Shown here piece after piece: positions 52,698-61,818 of a DNA stretch of 64,000 nt. Origin of the DNA: Chloroflexi bacterium HGW-Chloroflexi-2 (lineage in GTDB: Bacteria; Chloroflexota; Anaerolineae; Anaerolineales; Anaerolineaceae). The notes under the pieces were generated by a model. It made no database searches. It had not been told where the DNA came from and saw only the letters and a program-made list of their open reading frames with translations. Positions within the stretch are counted from its first letter, which is position 1, and every line of letters begins with the position of its first letter. A program made the position numbers and the translations under genes. The DNA is taken from positions 288,648-352,647 of the forward strand of contig PHBY01000008.1 of NCBI GenBank assembly GCA_002840735.1, in the 5' to 3' direction.

Positions 52698-54122
52698 TTA
52701 ATAATGACACTGAAATATTTCCATATTAACGTAGTTATATTCCTCACCTGAAAATGTTTGTAACAACTTGCAATCTCCTGTTAGTTTTTTGAGGTTTTCA
52801 TCTGTTAAAAAATTCTCGTGAAGTATAACAAAATCAGGTTGGGACATATTTATCGCCCAAATTGAAGTTTCTTGATAAGTTGAAGTATTTTTCATCTGCT
52901 TGGCTACATCTGGTTGAATTAATCCTGCAAAATCGACCATCGTTCTATCTGAATAGAAACCAATAATACCAACTTCCAGAACTCCAATTTTGCTTTCTGG
53001 AGGAGTGTTGTCTGAAATCCATGTTCCAATCTCTTTATAAATTTCGATTCTTTTATCTTTATTCGTGCTAAGGTTTCGTAATCCAATGAATTGAAAAGAA
53101 ATGGTTGCAAATAAAATGAGAAGATAAGTAAGATATCGGAATTTTGGATTTTTTAAGTGGCTTAACCACTCGAAGCCTAAAGCTGATAGCAAAACAAACG
53201 TAGGAACTAATGGAGCATAATACCAAAAATATCGGGTAACACCGAGAACAGTATATGCAAGAAAATACAATGCATTCCAGCTTACGATGATCCAAAGTGG
53301 AAGATATTGTTTTTTTGATAATTTGGCAATACCTAGTAGAGAAATTATGAAATAAATCCAGTAAACTTTGTTTTGAGCATAATTTTTCAATAGTCCAATG
53401 AATCCAGCTGGAAAAAGTTGACTGATTGCCATTTCACCCTGGCTTTGTTTGACCATTAATGTAACTGGCAATGGATTCCCAAAATAGAACCAGGCAAAAC
53501 CAAACCATAAACAAATAATAATTCCCGCCCCAATAATGAATTTGAAATTAATTTTTTTCTCTTTAGAAAAATAATATAGCACTAATATGAAAGGTAACAA
53601 AACGCCATCAGGACGAGTTATGACCAACAGCCCCGATAGTATGGATGATGGGATGTGTTTTTCTTCAATAAAAAAATATATACTAAAAAGTCCTAAAGCA
53701 ATATACAAGGGAGTTTCAGAACTGGTTGTATTAATGACTGCAGGGAAAAGAGAGTAAAGAATCAGTCCATACCAGGAGGCGAAATTCAGTCCAAATTTTT
53801 TAAGAATCATCCATATTGCCAAACCCCCAGCTGAAACACTTAATAAACTGACAATGATAGCAACTTTAGGAATATCAATAAATGGATTCTTGAGGGCAGC
53901 TAATAAAATAGCAAAAAATGGAGTTGTAGTGCTAAGAATTTTTTCCCCTTGATTGTAAATAAAGCCATTGCCATTGGCTAAATTTTCCGCATATCGATAA
54001 GTAATGAAAGGATCATCATAAGTCCAATCCCCCATATATACCTGAAGAACTAGATTTAATAATATTGTCAATATAATAGCATATAAAAAATGGTTTCTAA
54101 AACTTGAGGTGAATTTATCCAT
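52698..54122 (-). CDS. GT-C membrane glycosyltransferase
   Basis: A 474-residue paralogue of the gene at 51064. TYDDPFITYRYAENLANGNG near residue 35 and IYNQGEKILSTTTPFF near 55 match its acidic first loop, and the C-terminal soluble part opens with PPESKIGVLEVGIIGFYSDR. It has about 10 helices. It lies 50 bp upstream of its paralogue, in one likely transcript. An IS200-type element lies upstream of its start. Confidence 0.82.
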   Translation of the reverse strand: MDKFTSSFRNHFLYAIILTILLNLVLQVYMGDWTYDDPFITYRYAENLANGNGFIYNQGEKILSTTTPFFAILLAALKNPFIDIPKVAIIVSLLSVSAGGLAIWMILKKFGLNFASWYGLILYSLFPAVINTTSSETPLYIALGLFSIYFFIEEKHIPSSILSGLLVITRPDGVLLPFILVLYYFSKEKKINFKFIIGAGIIICLWFGFAWFYFGNPLPVTLMVKQSQGEMAISQLFPAGFIGLLKNYAQNKVYWIYFIISLLGIAKLSKKQYLPLWIIVSWNALYFLAYTVLGVTRYFWYYAPLVPTFVLLSALGFEWLSHLKNPKFRYLTYLLILFATISFQFIGLRNLSTNKDKRIEIYKEIGTWISDNTPPESKIGVLEVGIIGFYSDRTMVDFAGLIQPDVAKQMKNTSTYQETSIWAINMSQPDFVILHENFLTDENLKKLTGDCKLLQTFSGEEYNYVNMEIFQCHY

Positions 54123-54282
54123 GTATCATTTGCTTCAAATTTTTATTAGCTTATTTTACCATTCAATACTTCCAGATATCCTTATTTGGTGATTAAGTGA
54201 AATTTACTTAATACCCGAAAATTCTATTCGAGGACTATTTTATGGATTAATTTTTTATTGTCTGTAAATTGGGTTCAAAACC

Positions 54283-54817
54283 CCTGCCTTTAGGCAGGCC
54301 GTTTTAACACCAGTCGTTATAATAAAGGCATGGGATATCGAAAAACTGCACACTCAGTATATGACCTAAAATACCATATTGTATGGATAACGAAGTACCG
54401 AAAGCCGATATTGCATGGAGGCATCGGGTTGAGAGTACGAGAGTTGATCCAACAAACATGTGCGAGTTTGGATGTGTACATAGAGAAAGGGCATGTGGCA
54501 AAAGATCACGTGCATCTGTTGGTATCAGTACCTCCGAATATAGCGGTGAGTGAATTGGTGCAAAGGTTAAAAGGCCGAAGTAGTAGATTGATGCTGCAAG
54601 AGTTTGGTGAGTTGAAAAAAACATATTGGGGGCAGCACCTATGGGCACGAGGGTATTTTGTAGCAAGTACAGGGAATGTGACGGATGCAATCATTGCTGA
54701 GTATATCGAGAAGCAGGGTCAACAAGACCTCGATGCTGGAGAGCAAGACTTCAGTGTGGAAGGATGACTTTAGGCGAATTTCATTCGCTCTTCAAACCTA
54801 TCGCCTTTAGGCGATAG
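54283..54817 (+). mobile_element. IS200/IS605-family element, tnpA only
   Basis: A Y1 transposase gene lies between subterminal hairpins: CCTGCC-TTTA-GGCAGG at 54283-54298 on the left and CTATCGCC-TTTA-GGCGATAG at 54798-54817 on the right. Both share the TTTA loop flanked by GCC and GGC. Real ends extend somewhat beyond them. There is no tnpB. The element sits between two GT-C genes. Confidence 0.82.
54330..54767 (+). CDS. tnpA: IS200/IS605 Y1-type transposase TnpA
   Basis: The 145-residue single-strand transposase is full length. YDLKYHIVWITKYRKPIL opens it, HVHLLVSVPP carries the HUH metal-binding pair near residue 70, and AEYIEKQG carries the catalytic Tyr near 127. It cuts and rejoins single-stranded DNA at the hairpin-bearing ends. 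No defects seen, so the element may be active. Confidence 0.93.
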   Translation: MGYRKTAHSVYDLKYHIVWITKYRKPILHGGIGLRVRELIQQTCASLDVYIEKGHVAKDHVHLLVSVPPNIAVSELVQRLKGRSSRLMLQEFGELKKTYWGQHLWARGYFVASTGNVTDAIIAEYIEKQGQQDLDAGEQDFSVEG

Positions 54818-54928
54818 TAGTTTAGTGTTGGTTAGAATTGATATATCCTTTTTTTGAAATATTTTATGTTCTACATTTCGGTAATGAGCTTTTTACCAGA
54901 AATAACAACTTAAAAAATCTGAGAGAAG

Positions 54929-55390
54929 ATGACACTTACAATACATAAAGTAAAAGAATTTTGGCATCAGAATAATACAAAGATTGTTTTACTATTAATT
55001 CTAGCAATCTTCCTATCTTATTCCCTCTTTTTAGCCACTAATCTAAAACGAGGCATTATCCCGGATGAACCAGCACATCTGATTTTCTCCAAGCATTATT
55101 CCACGACCTGGGGTATTCCAGAAGATACCGTTGAGACTTATTCACAAGGCTGGTATATCCAGCACAATCCATTTCTTTATTATTGGATAAACGGACGAGG
55201 AATCAATTTCATCCAATCAGTTTACCCACCAGTCAGTGAATGGCAGATTTTGGTTTCACTGAGAATTTTGAGTGTGCCCTACTCTTTGGGTTCTTTAATT
55301 TTATGTTACCTGATTTCTAAGGAAATTTTTTTCAGGAAAATAGTGCCAGCTGATAGCAGTTTACCTATTACCAGACACTTTAATATTTGA
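54929..55390 (+). pseudogene. Truncated GT-C / DUF2142-like membrane protein
   Basis: The 153 residues match only the beginning of a GT-C protein: one helix (IVLLLILAIFLSYSLFLA), IPDEPAHLIFSKHY near residue 45 as in the gene at 44920, and the start of a second helix. After ISKEIFF the sequence is no longer family-like and stops. A GAGAGAAG site precedes the ATG. The following 380 bp contain no continuation I can defend. Decayed remnant, perhaps linked to the nearby IS. Confidence 0.65.
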
Positions 55391-55770
55391 ATTTCTGGAA
55401 ACAATAGAAGTTGATATTGTTGCAATTACTTGTGTGCCATTGCTATCAGTATTTTCAGATTTTCATCAATATGAACCCTGCCAATATGAATTATCTTGAA
55501 AATCTTTCCTTTTTGTTTGTAAACAATTTGAACTGCCGTTGCTCCACTTGTCGTTGTTATTTTCCGAATGAATGCCATGATTATTATTGTAGTTCACCTA
55601 TGATCCCCAGCTAGTGTCCCCAAAATTCATTTTTTACGCTAAAAATCATATTTATTTTTACAGTTAAAGATTTTAAATGATCAGTCAATTGGTCGTAAGC
55701 AAGAATTTGGCGTTTTTCAATCCACCTCCATGTACTTTTCAATTTTCGGTGACAGATACAAAGGGATTTT
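55391..55770. other. Non-coding remnant region
   Basis: No intact gene is seen. Hydrophobic codon runs in more than one + frame (for instance VCHCYQYFQIFI) suggest decayed membrane-protein sequence continuing the truncated gene. Confidence 0.4.
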
Positions 55771-58179
55771 TTAGTTAAGCAAGGGGATAACGATTAACTT
55801 ATGTCCACCTTTTATCACCAAATTCGACTCAATTAATTCATATTTGACATTTTCCCATTCAACACTTGTTACAAGTGTTATTAAGGTTTCTTCTTTTTGA
55901 AGATTTATCTTAACGATATCATTTTGCTCTGTCTCAGAAAATTGTTTTATGGTTTTGCCATTATATACAAGGTAAAAAATTTTTCCACATGTATTCGATT
56001 TATCTTTATTCATTGGGCAATTTGCAGAAGTATTTTGATGCCAGGTTATCTCGGTGGTATTTCCATCAGTACGATCTAATATACTGATGACACCCTGATT
56101 AAATGCATATACTTCACGTGATAATGAAGTTCCATACCAATTATTCATTGTGATTTTTGCGTAATCTTTCTCTGTGGAGGTTTTAAAATCTTCGACTGAT
56201 GCATAGTAAGGAGGGTCTTGTGTCCAAAGGCTTTTTTGATCAATTAATTTATTTATTACCCAATCTAATCCATTCCTCTTAATTAAAAATCCATTTAGAT
56301 TTTCTATAGGTATGCGTTTATCCCGAATCAAGCTGCGTCCAGCAGGTAGCCAAGAATAGGTACTATTTTTTAAATTATCCGATACCAACACTTCTCCTGC
56401 ATAGATTGTGGTTACCGTACCAGTTCCTTTATATCGATGCCAGCCTGTAAATCGAAGGTTTAACAGAATAAAAATATCTTCATCATTCCAGCCACTTCGC
56501 AAGACAATTTTATCTGGAGCTAATGGACCATGTTGATTCGGCAAACCGGAATTTCCGTATAATAAACAAGAACCAAATGCAGGTTGCTCGCCGTCAACCA
56601 ACTCGGTTATCAATTCGATCCCTGGATAAGCTTTAATAAATTCTTCTCCTTTTGGCAAAGCCTGAATAGCCTTTGCAGCCATCCAGGTGTAATTTGGATT
56701 ATCTGTTAAATATGCGCCGAAAATCATCGGATTAATTAGAGTTGCTTTAAATGGGAAATTGTATTGAGGTGCCTGACCATTAGGTAAGGCTTGGTTCAAT
56801 AGCCATTCAAATGATTGATCAACAAATTTCGGATTAACTGATCCCCAATAAAGATTTTGAAAGTACGCATTTGTAATCCAATCTTGTTGGTAGATCAAGG
56901 CGTCGTCTGTGTTTCTAAATCTCATTTCCCAACCACGTCGATTTTCCTCTAAATATTGTCTGTTCTTAATTGATAAATTTGGATCCGCTAATTTTTCCTT
57001 TTCTAAAATAGCCAACAAACCAATTCCTATTTCCTGATTTTCATAAGGTCCAATTGGCCACATCGTAAAAGCGGTTGAATACAACAAATCAACCCATTCA
57101 ACTGTCAATGCACGCCGATTGATTGCATGGAACCAATCAACAATTTCCTCATTCTCACTAGAAGAAAATAAACCAGGAAATTGGCTTAGCATTCGCCCAT
57201 AATAATATGCGCGAATGGCCGCAGAATATTGGTCATATTTGATACTATTAGCTGGCCCAGTATATTTTTTCTCTCGGACTTCTACAAGCAGTGATTCATG
57301 AAACTGAGCTGCCCAACTTTGATCATTTTCAATTATTGCTAAGGAAGCAAATTCCGGTACCCCTTTATTGGGATTAGATTCTAACAATTCTTTATAACGT
57401 ATTAACACCTCACTACCAGAAATTAATTCATTCGATTCTAAATCTATTTCCTCGCATAAAAATGGTTGGTCGGTTGTTATTCCAGGATATATTGGTACTG
57501 ACTTTGGATAAAAGCTCCCTTGATATCTTTTTATTACAAACCCTCCACCAGCCAAAGTTAATAGTATGACAATGATGAACAAATGAAGGCGAGATACAGT
57601 AAATGAATTTTTGAATTCAATTATTTGGGTCAATTTATATAAATGATTTCTAGCAATGAGAATAAAAAATAAGTAAACAGACAAAATAATTACTTGTAAA
57701 GCTATAAAAAATTCTTCTTCTGAAAAATTTTTGATGATTTGGTTAAAAACTACTAAAATTCCACTTAATATTAATGTCCCCAAGCTCCATGAAATTATCT
57801 TCCAAATCATCTTTTTCGTGTCAGCCAGAATATCAAGAATTCCTATTCCAATTGCCCAGAGTATCGCTAACCCTAATCCGCTAAGCCACATCCAATGAAA
57901 TTGATAAGATATATAAATTGCTACAACTCCGAAACCCAACAATAATATTCCCAACCAAGGAAAAAACCATTTTTGATCAACTTTCCGTGGCTTAATGATT
58001 AGCAATGCATACATTAAAACCGTCAAGATTAATCTGGAAATAGTATCACGATAAGAAAACTCATTACCCGCAATATACTGGACACATTCCAAATATAAAA
58101 CAGGAAGGAATAAACATACAAAAGAAAAAAATTTGTGTAAAATAAGATTTTTCCTGGTGTAATTCTCACCTACAAACAT
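55771..58179 (-). CDS. Membrane protein with heparinase/alginate-lyase-like domain
   Basis: The 802-residue protein has about seven helices in its first 230 residues, then a helical region (about 280-520) followed by a beta-rich part. DKIVLRSGWNDEDIFILLNL near 555, then TGWHRYKGTGTVTTIYAGE and LVSDN resemble the C-terminal beta-sandwich of heparinase II/III-type lyases, which follows an alpha toroid. Conserved catalytic residues could not be placed, so lyase activity is inference. Its start overlaps the end of the next gene upstream by 14 bp, so the two are co-translated. Confidence 0.6.
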   Translation of the reverse strand: MFVGENYTRKNLILHKFFSFVCLFLPVLYLECVQYIAGNEFSYRDTISRLILTVLMYALLIIKPRKVDQKWFFPWLGILLLGFGVVAIYISYQFHWMWLSGLGLAILWAIGIGILDILADTKKMIWKIISWSLGTLILSGILVVFNQIIKNFSEEEFFIALQVIILSVYLFFILIARNHLYKLTQIIEFKNSFTVSRLHLFIIVILLTLAGGGFVIKRYQGSFYPKSVPIYPGITTDQPFLCEEIDLESNELISGSEVLIRYKELLESNPNKGVPEFASLAIIENDQSWAAQFHESLLVEVREKKYTGPANSIKYDQYSAAIRAYYYGRMLSQFPGLFSSSENEEIVDWFHAINRRALTVEWVDLLYSTAFTMWPIGPYENQEIGIGLLAILEKEKLADPNLSIKNRQYLEENRRGWEMRFRNTDDALIYQQDWITNAYFQNLYWGSVNPKFVDQSFEWLLNQALPNGQAPQYNFPFKATLINPMIFGAYLTDNPNYTWMAAKAIQALPKGEEFIKAYPGIELITELVDGEQPAFGSCLLYGNSGLPNQHGPLAPDKIVLRSGWNDEDIFILLNLRFTGWHRYKGTGTVTTIYAGEVLVSDNLKNSTYSWLPAGRSLIRDKRIPIENLNGFLIKRNGLDWVINKLIDQKSLWTQDPPYYASVEDFKTSTEKDYAKITMNNWYGTSLSREVYAFNQGVISILDRTDGNTTEITWHQNTSANCPMNKDKSNTCGKIFYLVYNGKTIKQFSETEQNDIVKINLQKEETLITLVTSVEWENVKYELIESNLVIKGGHKLIVIPLLN

Positions 58180-60634
58180 TTTGATTCACTTTATATATTT
58201 CCACTTTATCTTGATTGTAAACTCTTGTAAATAAATCTCTATTTTGTAACTCGATGCTCGAAAATAATTGAGTAGCTCCAGCGCCAATTTCACCATTACC
58301 CTGACCGATATACAAATGGGTTATTCCCCATTCACATAGGCTTTGTAAACTTTCTGGAGAATCTACAGAAAATTGTTCTAATAATGTCACCAAATCAACA
58401 ACCTTCTGGGAGTGTGAGGGGATTGTGGGTTGCTCATTCAGTAATGCGTATTGAGGGGGCATTGTATTGCTTCGTTTTGTAAGGAGAGGTATCCACCAAC
58501 CAGCATCAGATCCGACTGCTGATTTCCCATCATAGATACGAAACCCTTCGACAAGAAACAAAGAATCCTGGGAAGTGTTTTCATTTATCCAGTTCATTGC
58601 TTGTAAATCCGGATATTTAACAAGAGCAAATTGATTTTCATCCAAGATTTTTCGTTGGTCATTCGCCCCAATCAAAACTAGGACAACTAAGAATAAGATG
58701 CTCAAGGTGGACCGCCAATAGTACTTGTCAATTTTTAGGAAAATTGATAATTTAAATAACAACCAACCAATTAATATTGATACAGGAATATATATTGCAA
58801 TAATGACTGCAAAGCTTTGCATCATGTTCGCTCCAGGAAGATTAATCAACATTCCAGCAGGAGTTACCGCTAAAAATGCAAACCAAATTGGTATACTGAT
58901 TACCTTCCAATCACGGCTTACAATTACCAATAACAGGCTCATACATGTAATAGCTATCAAAGTTTGGGGAAGAAAACTTGTTAATGATTTCCAAACCTGG
59001 AAATCATTAACTACTGTTGAGTAAGAAACTGATTGGGTTGTACCGGCTTCAATTGCTGACGAAAGATTGCTTTCAGTAACATTTGATAGCCATGGAAGGA
59101 TAAATATGAACGAAACCACTATAACAATTCCAAAAATTAAAACATTTTTCTTGAATTCTTTAAAATCTTTTAGCCATCTTGGCAGAAAAATTGTTAAGAT
59201 CAGTGCTATTATAAAAGTAACATAAAAAAATGGCATCCGGTAATACCCAAGACACATTCCTGATAATGTAATCGCAGATAAAAGTGCACGATTTAGCGAG
59301 AAATCTTCATCTATGGCAGTCCAAATCATCCACAAACTGACTGGGAACACTGTATGGCCGAATAATTGTGCAAATCGTCCCCAATTGGCATATTGACCTG
59401 GTAGAGGAGAAAGTAACCCGCCAACAATTAATACTCCTATACCTGTCCAGGAACTTTTAGGAGCAAATTTCAGCGCAAGCGGAACAATCGTCAGAATGGA
59501 CAATCCATTGATTAATTGCCCCACAATTAATGTATTTTTAGGGATTGACAAATTATTAATCCAGGAATAGGCAGCAGTTGCAGTTGGAAATCCAAAATGG
59601 ACTGTAAAAGTATCATATGGTGTATAAGGAGTCCATGACTCAAATAATCCATTGTGATCTACAATGAGCTGTGCAATAGTAGCATGTTGATAAGAATCTC
59701 CCCACAAAGGAATGTCTTGTGTTCGAATAGCCCAAAAACGGACAAAAAATATTATTATCAGAACAAATAATATAAACCCGTTGGGTATCCATATATGTTT
59801 AAGATTTCTAAGATCGACAATGAAACCATTTTTACGGATTTTAATGAAGACTTTATAAAGTAAATAAATAAAGGAGACGCCTATAATGAACCAAACAATA
59901 AAGTTTCCGATAAATAAATGTAGGGTCGAACTCCAAAGGATTAACAATGGATAAACAGCCAAACTTGTCCCTGCAGCCAATCCAACTTTCTCAATCCAAG
60001 TATAAAAGGAAAATTTTGGCAACAATAAATTCAGAATAGCTAATCCAGGCACGATAAAAACCAGGAAGGCAAGGAATAACCATTTTACCCACTCCACAGC
60101 CTGAATGAGAATTCCAATTAATGCAAATTTCTTACTATAATCCAGATTAAATGCCATATGCCCATTTACTGGGTTGTCGTTCAAAAATAATGATCCATAA
60201 TAATAAGCGTTTGATGGCCCGGTACCAATTGTTAATTTTCCATTCCCCTCAATTGCTAATTTAATATAATAAGATCGATTGAACGAATCTTTTTGTACCG
60301 GTAAAACGATATTATAATATCTTTGCGATGAAATGTTTTCTAAAGAGAAAATATCAGAAAATATAGTTTGATCACTATCCTTTTCAATAACAGTGATTTG
60401 TAAATACCCATTCTCTGGTTCAATCGATTTGATATAAAAAGAGATGCCATTAAGTCCAGCATATCTTGGGACAAAACTTTGGCCAACACTTTGATTATTT
60501 TTAATTATTGCTTCATTTTGATCAATAACGGGTTGACCAGGACTTTTGAGTGATGAGCATCCCGCTAACAAAAACATTGTGAAAATTAAAAGGATTAATT
60601 TCTTTTTGTAAAACCATCGGCACACGAATCTCAT
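58166..60634 (-). CDS. Large GT-C-like membrane protein with N-terminal lipoprotein-like signal
   Basis: The 822-residue protein begins with a hydrophobic segment and LAGCSS lipobox, then a beta-rich extracytoplasmic domain (about 35-165, FVPRYAGLNGISFYI), and from about 175 a polytopic region with some 12 helices. IPLWGDSYQHATIAQLIVDH near 310 has the Asp typical of GT-C first loops. The C-terminus is soluble (NWINENTSQDSLFLVEGF). ATG 60634 is chosen since AGAGGAAG lies at good distance; GTG 60643 is too close to it. Glycan-related role is likely from context. Confidence 0.65.
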   Translation of the reverse strand: MRFVCRWFYKKKLILLIFTMFLLAGCSSLKSPGQPVIDQNEAIIKNNQSVGQSFVPRYAGLNGISFYIKSIEPENGYLQITVIEKDSDQTIFSDIFSLENISSQRYYNIVLPVQKDSFNRSYYIKLAIEGNGKLTIGTGPSNAYYYGSLFLNDNPVNGHMAFNLDYSKKFALIGILIQAVEWVKWLFLAFLVFIVPGLAILNLLLPKFSFYTWIEKVGLAAGTSLAVYPLLILWSSTLHLFIGNFIVWFIIGVSFIYLLYKVFIKIRKNGFIVDLRNLKHIWIPNGFILFVLIIIFFVRFWAIRTQDIPLWGDSYQHATIAQLIVDHNGLFESWTPYTPYDTFTVHFGFPTATAAYSWINNLSIPKNTLIVGQLINGLSILTIVPLALKFAPKSSWTGIGVLIVGGLLSPLPGQYANWGRFAQLFGHTVFPVSLWMIWTAIDEDFSLNRALLSAITLSGMCLGYYRMPFFYVTFIIALILTIFLPRWLKDFKEFKKNVLIFGIVIVVSFIFILPWLSNVTESNLSSAIEAGTTQSVSYSTVVNDFQVWKSLTSFLPQTLIAITCMSLLLVIVSRDWKVISIPIWFAFLAVTPAGMLINLPGANMMQSFAVIIAIYIPVSILIGWLLFKLSIFLKIDKYYWRSTLSILFLVVLVLIGANDQRKILDENQFALVKYPDLQAMNWINENTSQDSLFLVEGFRIYDGKSAVGSDAGWWIPLLTKRSNTMPPQYALLNEQPTIPSHSQKVVDLVTLLEQFSVDSPESLQSLCEWGITHLYIGQGNGEIGAGATQLFSSIELQNRDLFTRVYNQDKVEIYKVNQNVCR

Positions 60635-60643
60635 TGTGGTCAC

Positions 60644-60950
60644 TTCCTCTAATGAGGTTTAAGATTGCAAGATGCTATGTATAATAAGTCGGGGACAGAA
60701 TCGATAATATATTTTGAGCGAAAAAAACTCGTAAAAATTCTTCGCTACCTTGTTTCTTAATTTGGCAGCATCCGTTTATACCAGGGCAATCTACTTATTT
60801 GGTTATCCAATTCCAATGTCATTGGAGGCAATCTTGATTATCAGATAATTAAGAAAAAATATTATCATAACCTTGGGAAAATTGTTATAAATGTCCAATT
60901 TGTTTTATTATCAAAGTATACCATTGAACTCATTTCGAGAATTGATCAAA
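60644..60950. other. Intergenic, no gene seen
   Basis: AT-rich sequence between the large membrane protein gene and the IS remnants. No convincing frame, hairpin or promoter. Confidence 0.45.
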
Positions 60951-60954
60951 TAAC

Positions 60955-61157
60955 CTTTAAACCAATCGCTTTTGCAATATCGTTGAGCAAATCTCCTTTC
61001 TCCTTTCTAAATGCTTTTTTATATCGTCCGCACATCTTCTGCTTTAATTTTCTGCATTCATTTTTATTCATTGGTTCTGTTCGGATATCTTTATACTAGG
61101 TAACATTTACTAATGGACTAAGGATTGTATTTCAGTACATTTTATATGAGCTAATGC
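60955..61157 (-). mobile_element. Remnant A of a DDE-transposase IS (5' end only)
   Basis: Read on the - strand, TEPMNKNECRK and GRYKKAFRKEKGDLLNDI from 61080 to about 60960 parallel TEPMNVNDRRK and GRYKKANKKEKGDLINEI of remnant B. The IS end (61108-61157, ATTGTATTTCAGTACATTTTATATGAGCTAATGC region) is nearly identical to 61686-61735. The rest of the element is gone. Confidence 0.7.
61108..61157. repeat. IS terminal sequence, copy A
   Basis: About 50 bp, GGACTAAGGATTGTATTTC and on to GAGCTAATGC, repeated at 61686-61735 with few changes. Interpreted as the same IS end in direct orientation. Confidence 0.75.
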
Positions 61158-61683
61158 TCAGGAATATCCCATGCGATTTTACTCATTGGATATTCCTTTC
61201 GAATACTGGTATACCTTGGCTTCCTGGATTTCTTTTCAGCCAATTTAGGCTCACTGCGACCTAAACGTTTGAGAATTCTTTTTAGCGATGAAACATTGGT
61301 CCTCTGTAGACTTTCTTTGGTTTTTTCTTGCAAATCTAGCTCACCTTGGTGTTCCAGATGATCAGCCATCCAATCCAAATTATGGTGTAATCTCTCAGCA
61401 CATGGATAATCTAACTTGTTGCAATCTTCCTGATGGCATCATCCACATCGACACCATACGTTCGTCCTCTTTCTCTGCTAAGTTTATTCCATGATAACTG
61501 ATTATTGAGTAACTGGATTATTGATTCCCGATGCATTCCAACAACTGCTACAATTTCGTTGATTAAATCCCCCTTCTCCTTTTTGTTTGCTTTTTTATAT
61601 CGTCCTCTCAATTTGTGTATGCATTTCCTGCGGTCATTTACATTCATTGGTTCTGTTTCAGACATTGTTATCCTCGGTGACAT
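61151..61683 (-). pseudogene. Transposase remnant B, frameshifted and truncated
   Basis: N-terminal part of an integrase-type DDE transposase (ISNCY/IS481-like). The first 90 codons run from 61683 (MNVNDRRKCIHKLRGRYKK, EIVAVVGMHRESIIQLLN, RGRTYGVDVDDAIRKIATS). One missing base then shifts the frame, and it resumes as LDYPCAERLHHNLDWMADHL to AWDIPEH at 61151. The catalytic DDE domain is absent, because remnant A's IS end begins there and supplies the stop codon. So an A-type element apparently inserted in B. Confidence 0.75.
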
Positions 61684-61685
61684 TT

Positions 61686-61735
61686 TCTTTTGGACTAAAG
61701 ATTGTATTTCAGTAACATTTTATATGAGCTAATGC
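61686..61735. repeat. IS terminal sequence, copy B
   Basis: GGACTAAAGATTGTATTTC and on to GAGCTAATGC, the outer end upstream of remnant B's transposase start. Direct repeat of 61108-61157. Confidence 0.75.
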
Positions 61736-61818
61736 GTTCCACTAAACTTATTCTTTCAAATTGAGTAAAATTATATTGTTTAATTACTGCTGATATTTAT
61801 TTATAGGATAATTAGTTG

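Noticed and set aside
54268-54300. tRNA-like GGGTTCAAAACCCC arm
   Set aside because: There is no acceptor or anticodon structure around it; the sequence belongs to the left end of the IS200-type element.
55411-55614. Cys-rich 67-residue frame as a small gene
   Set aside because: It has no ribosome site and lies in decayed GT-C sequence; composition looks accidental.
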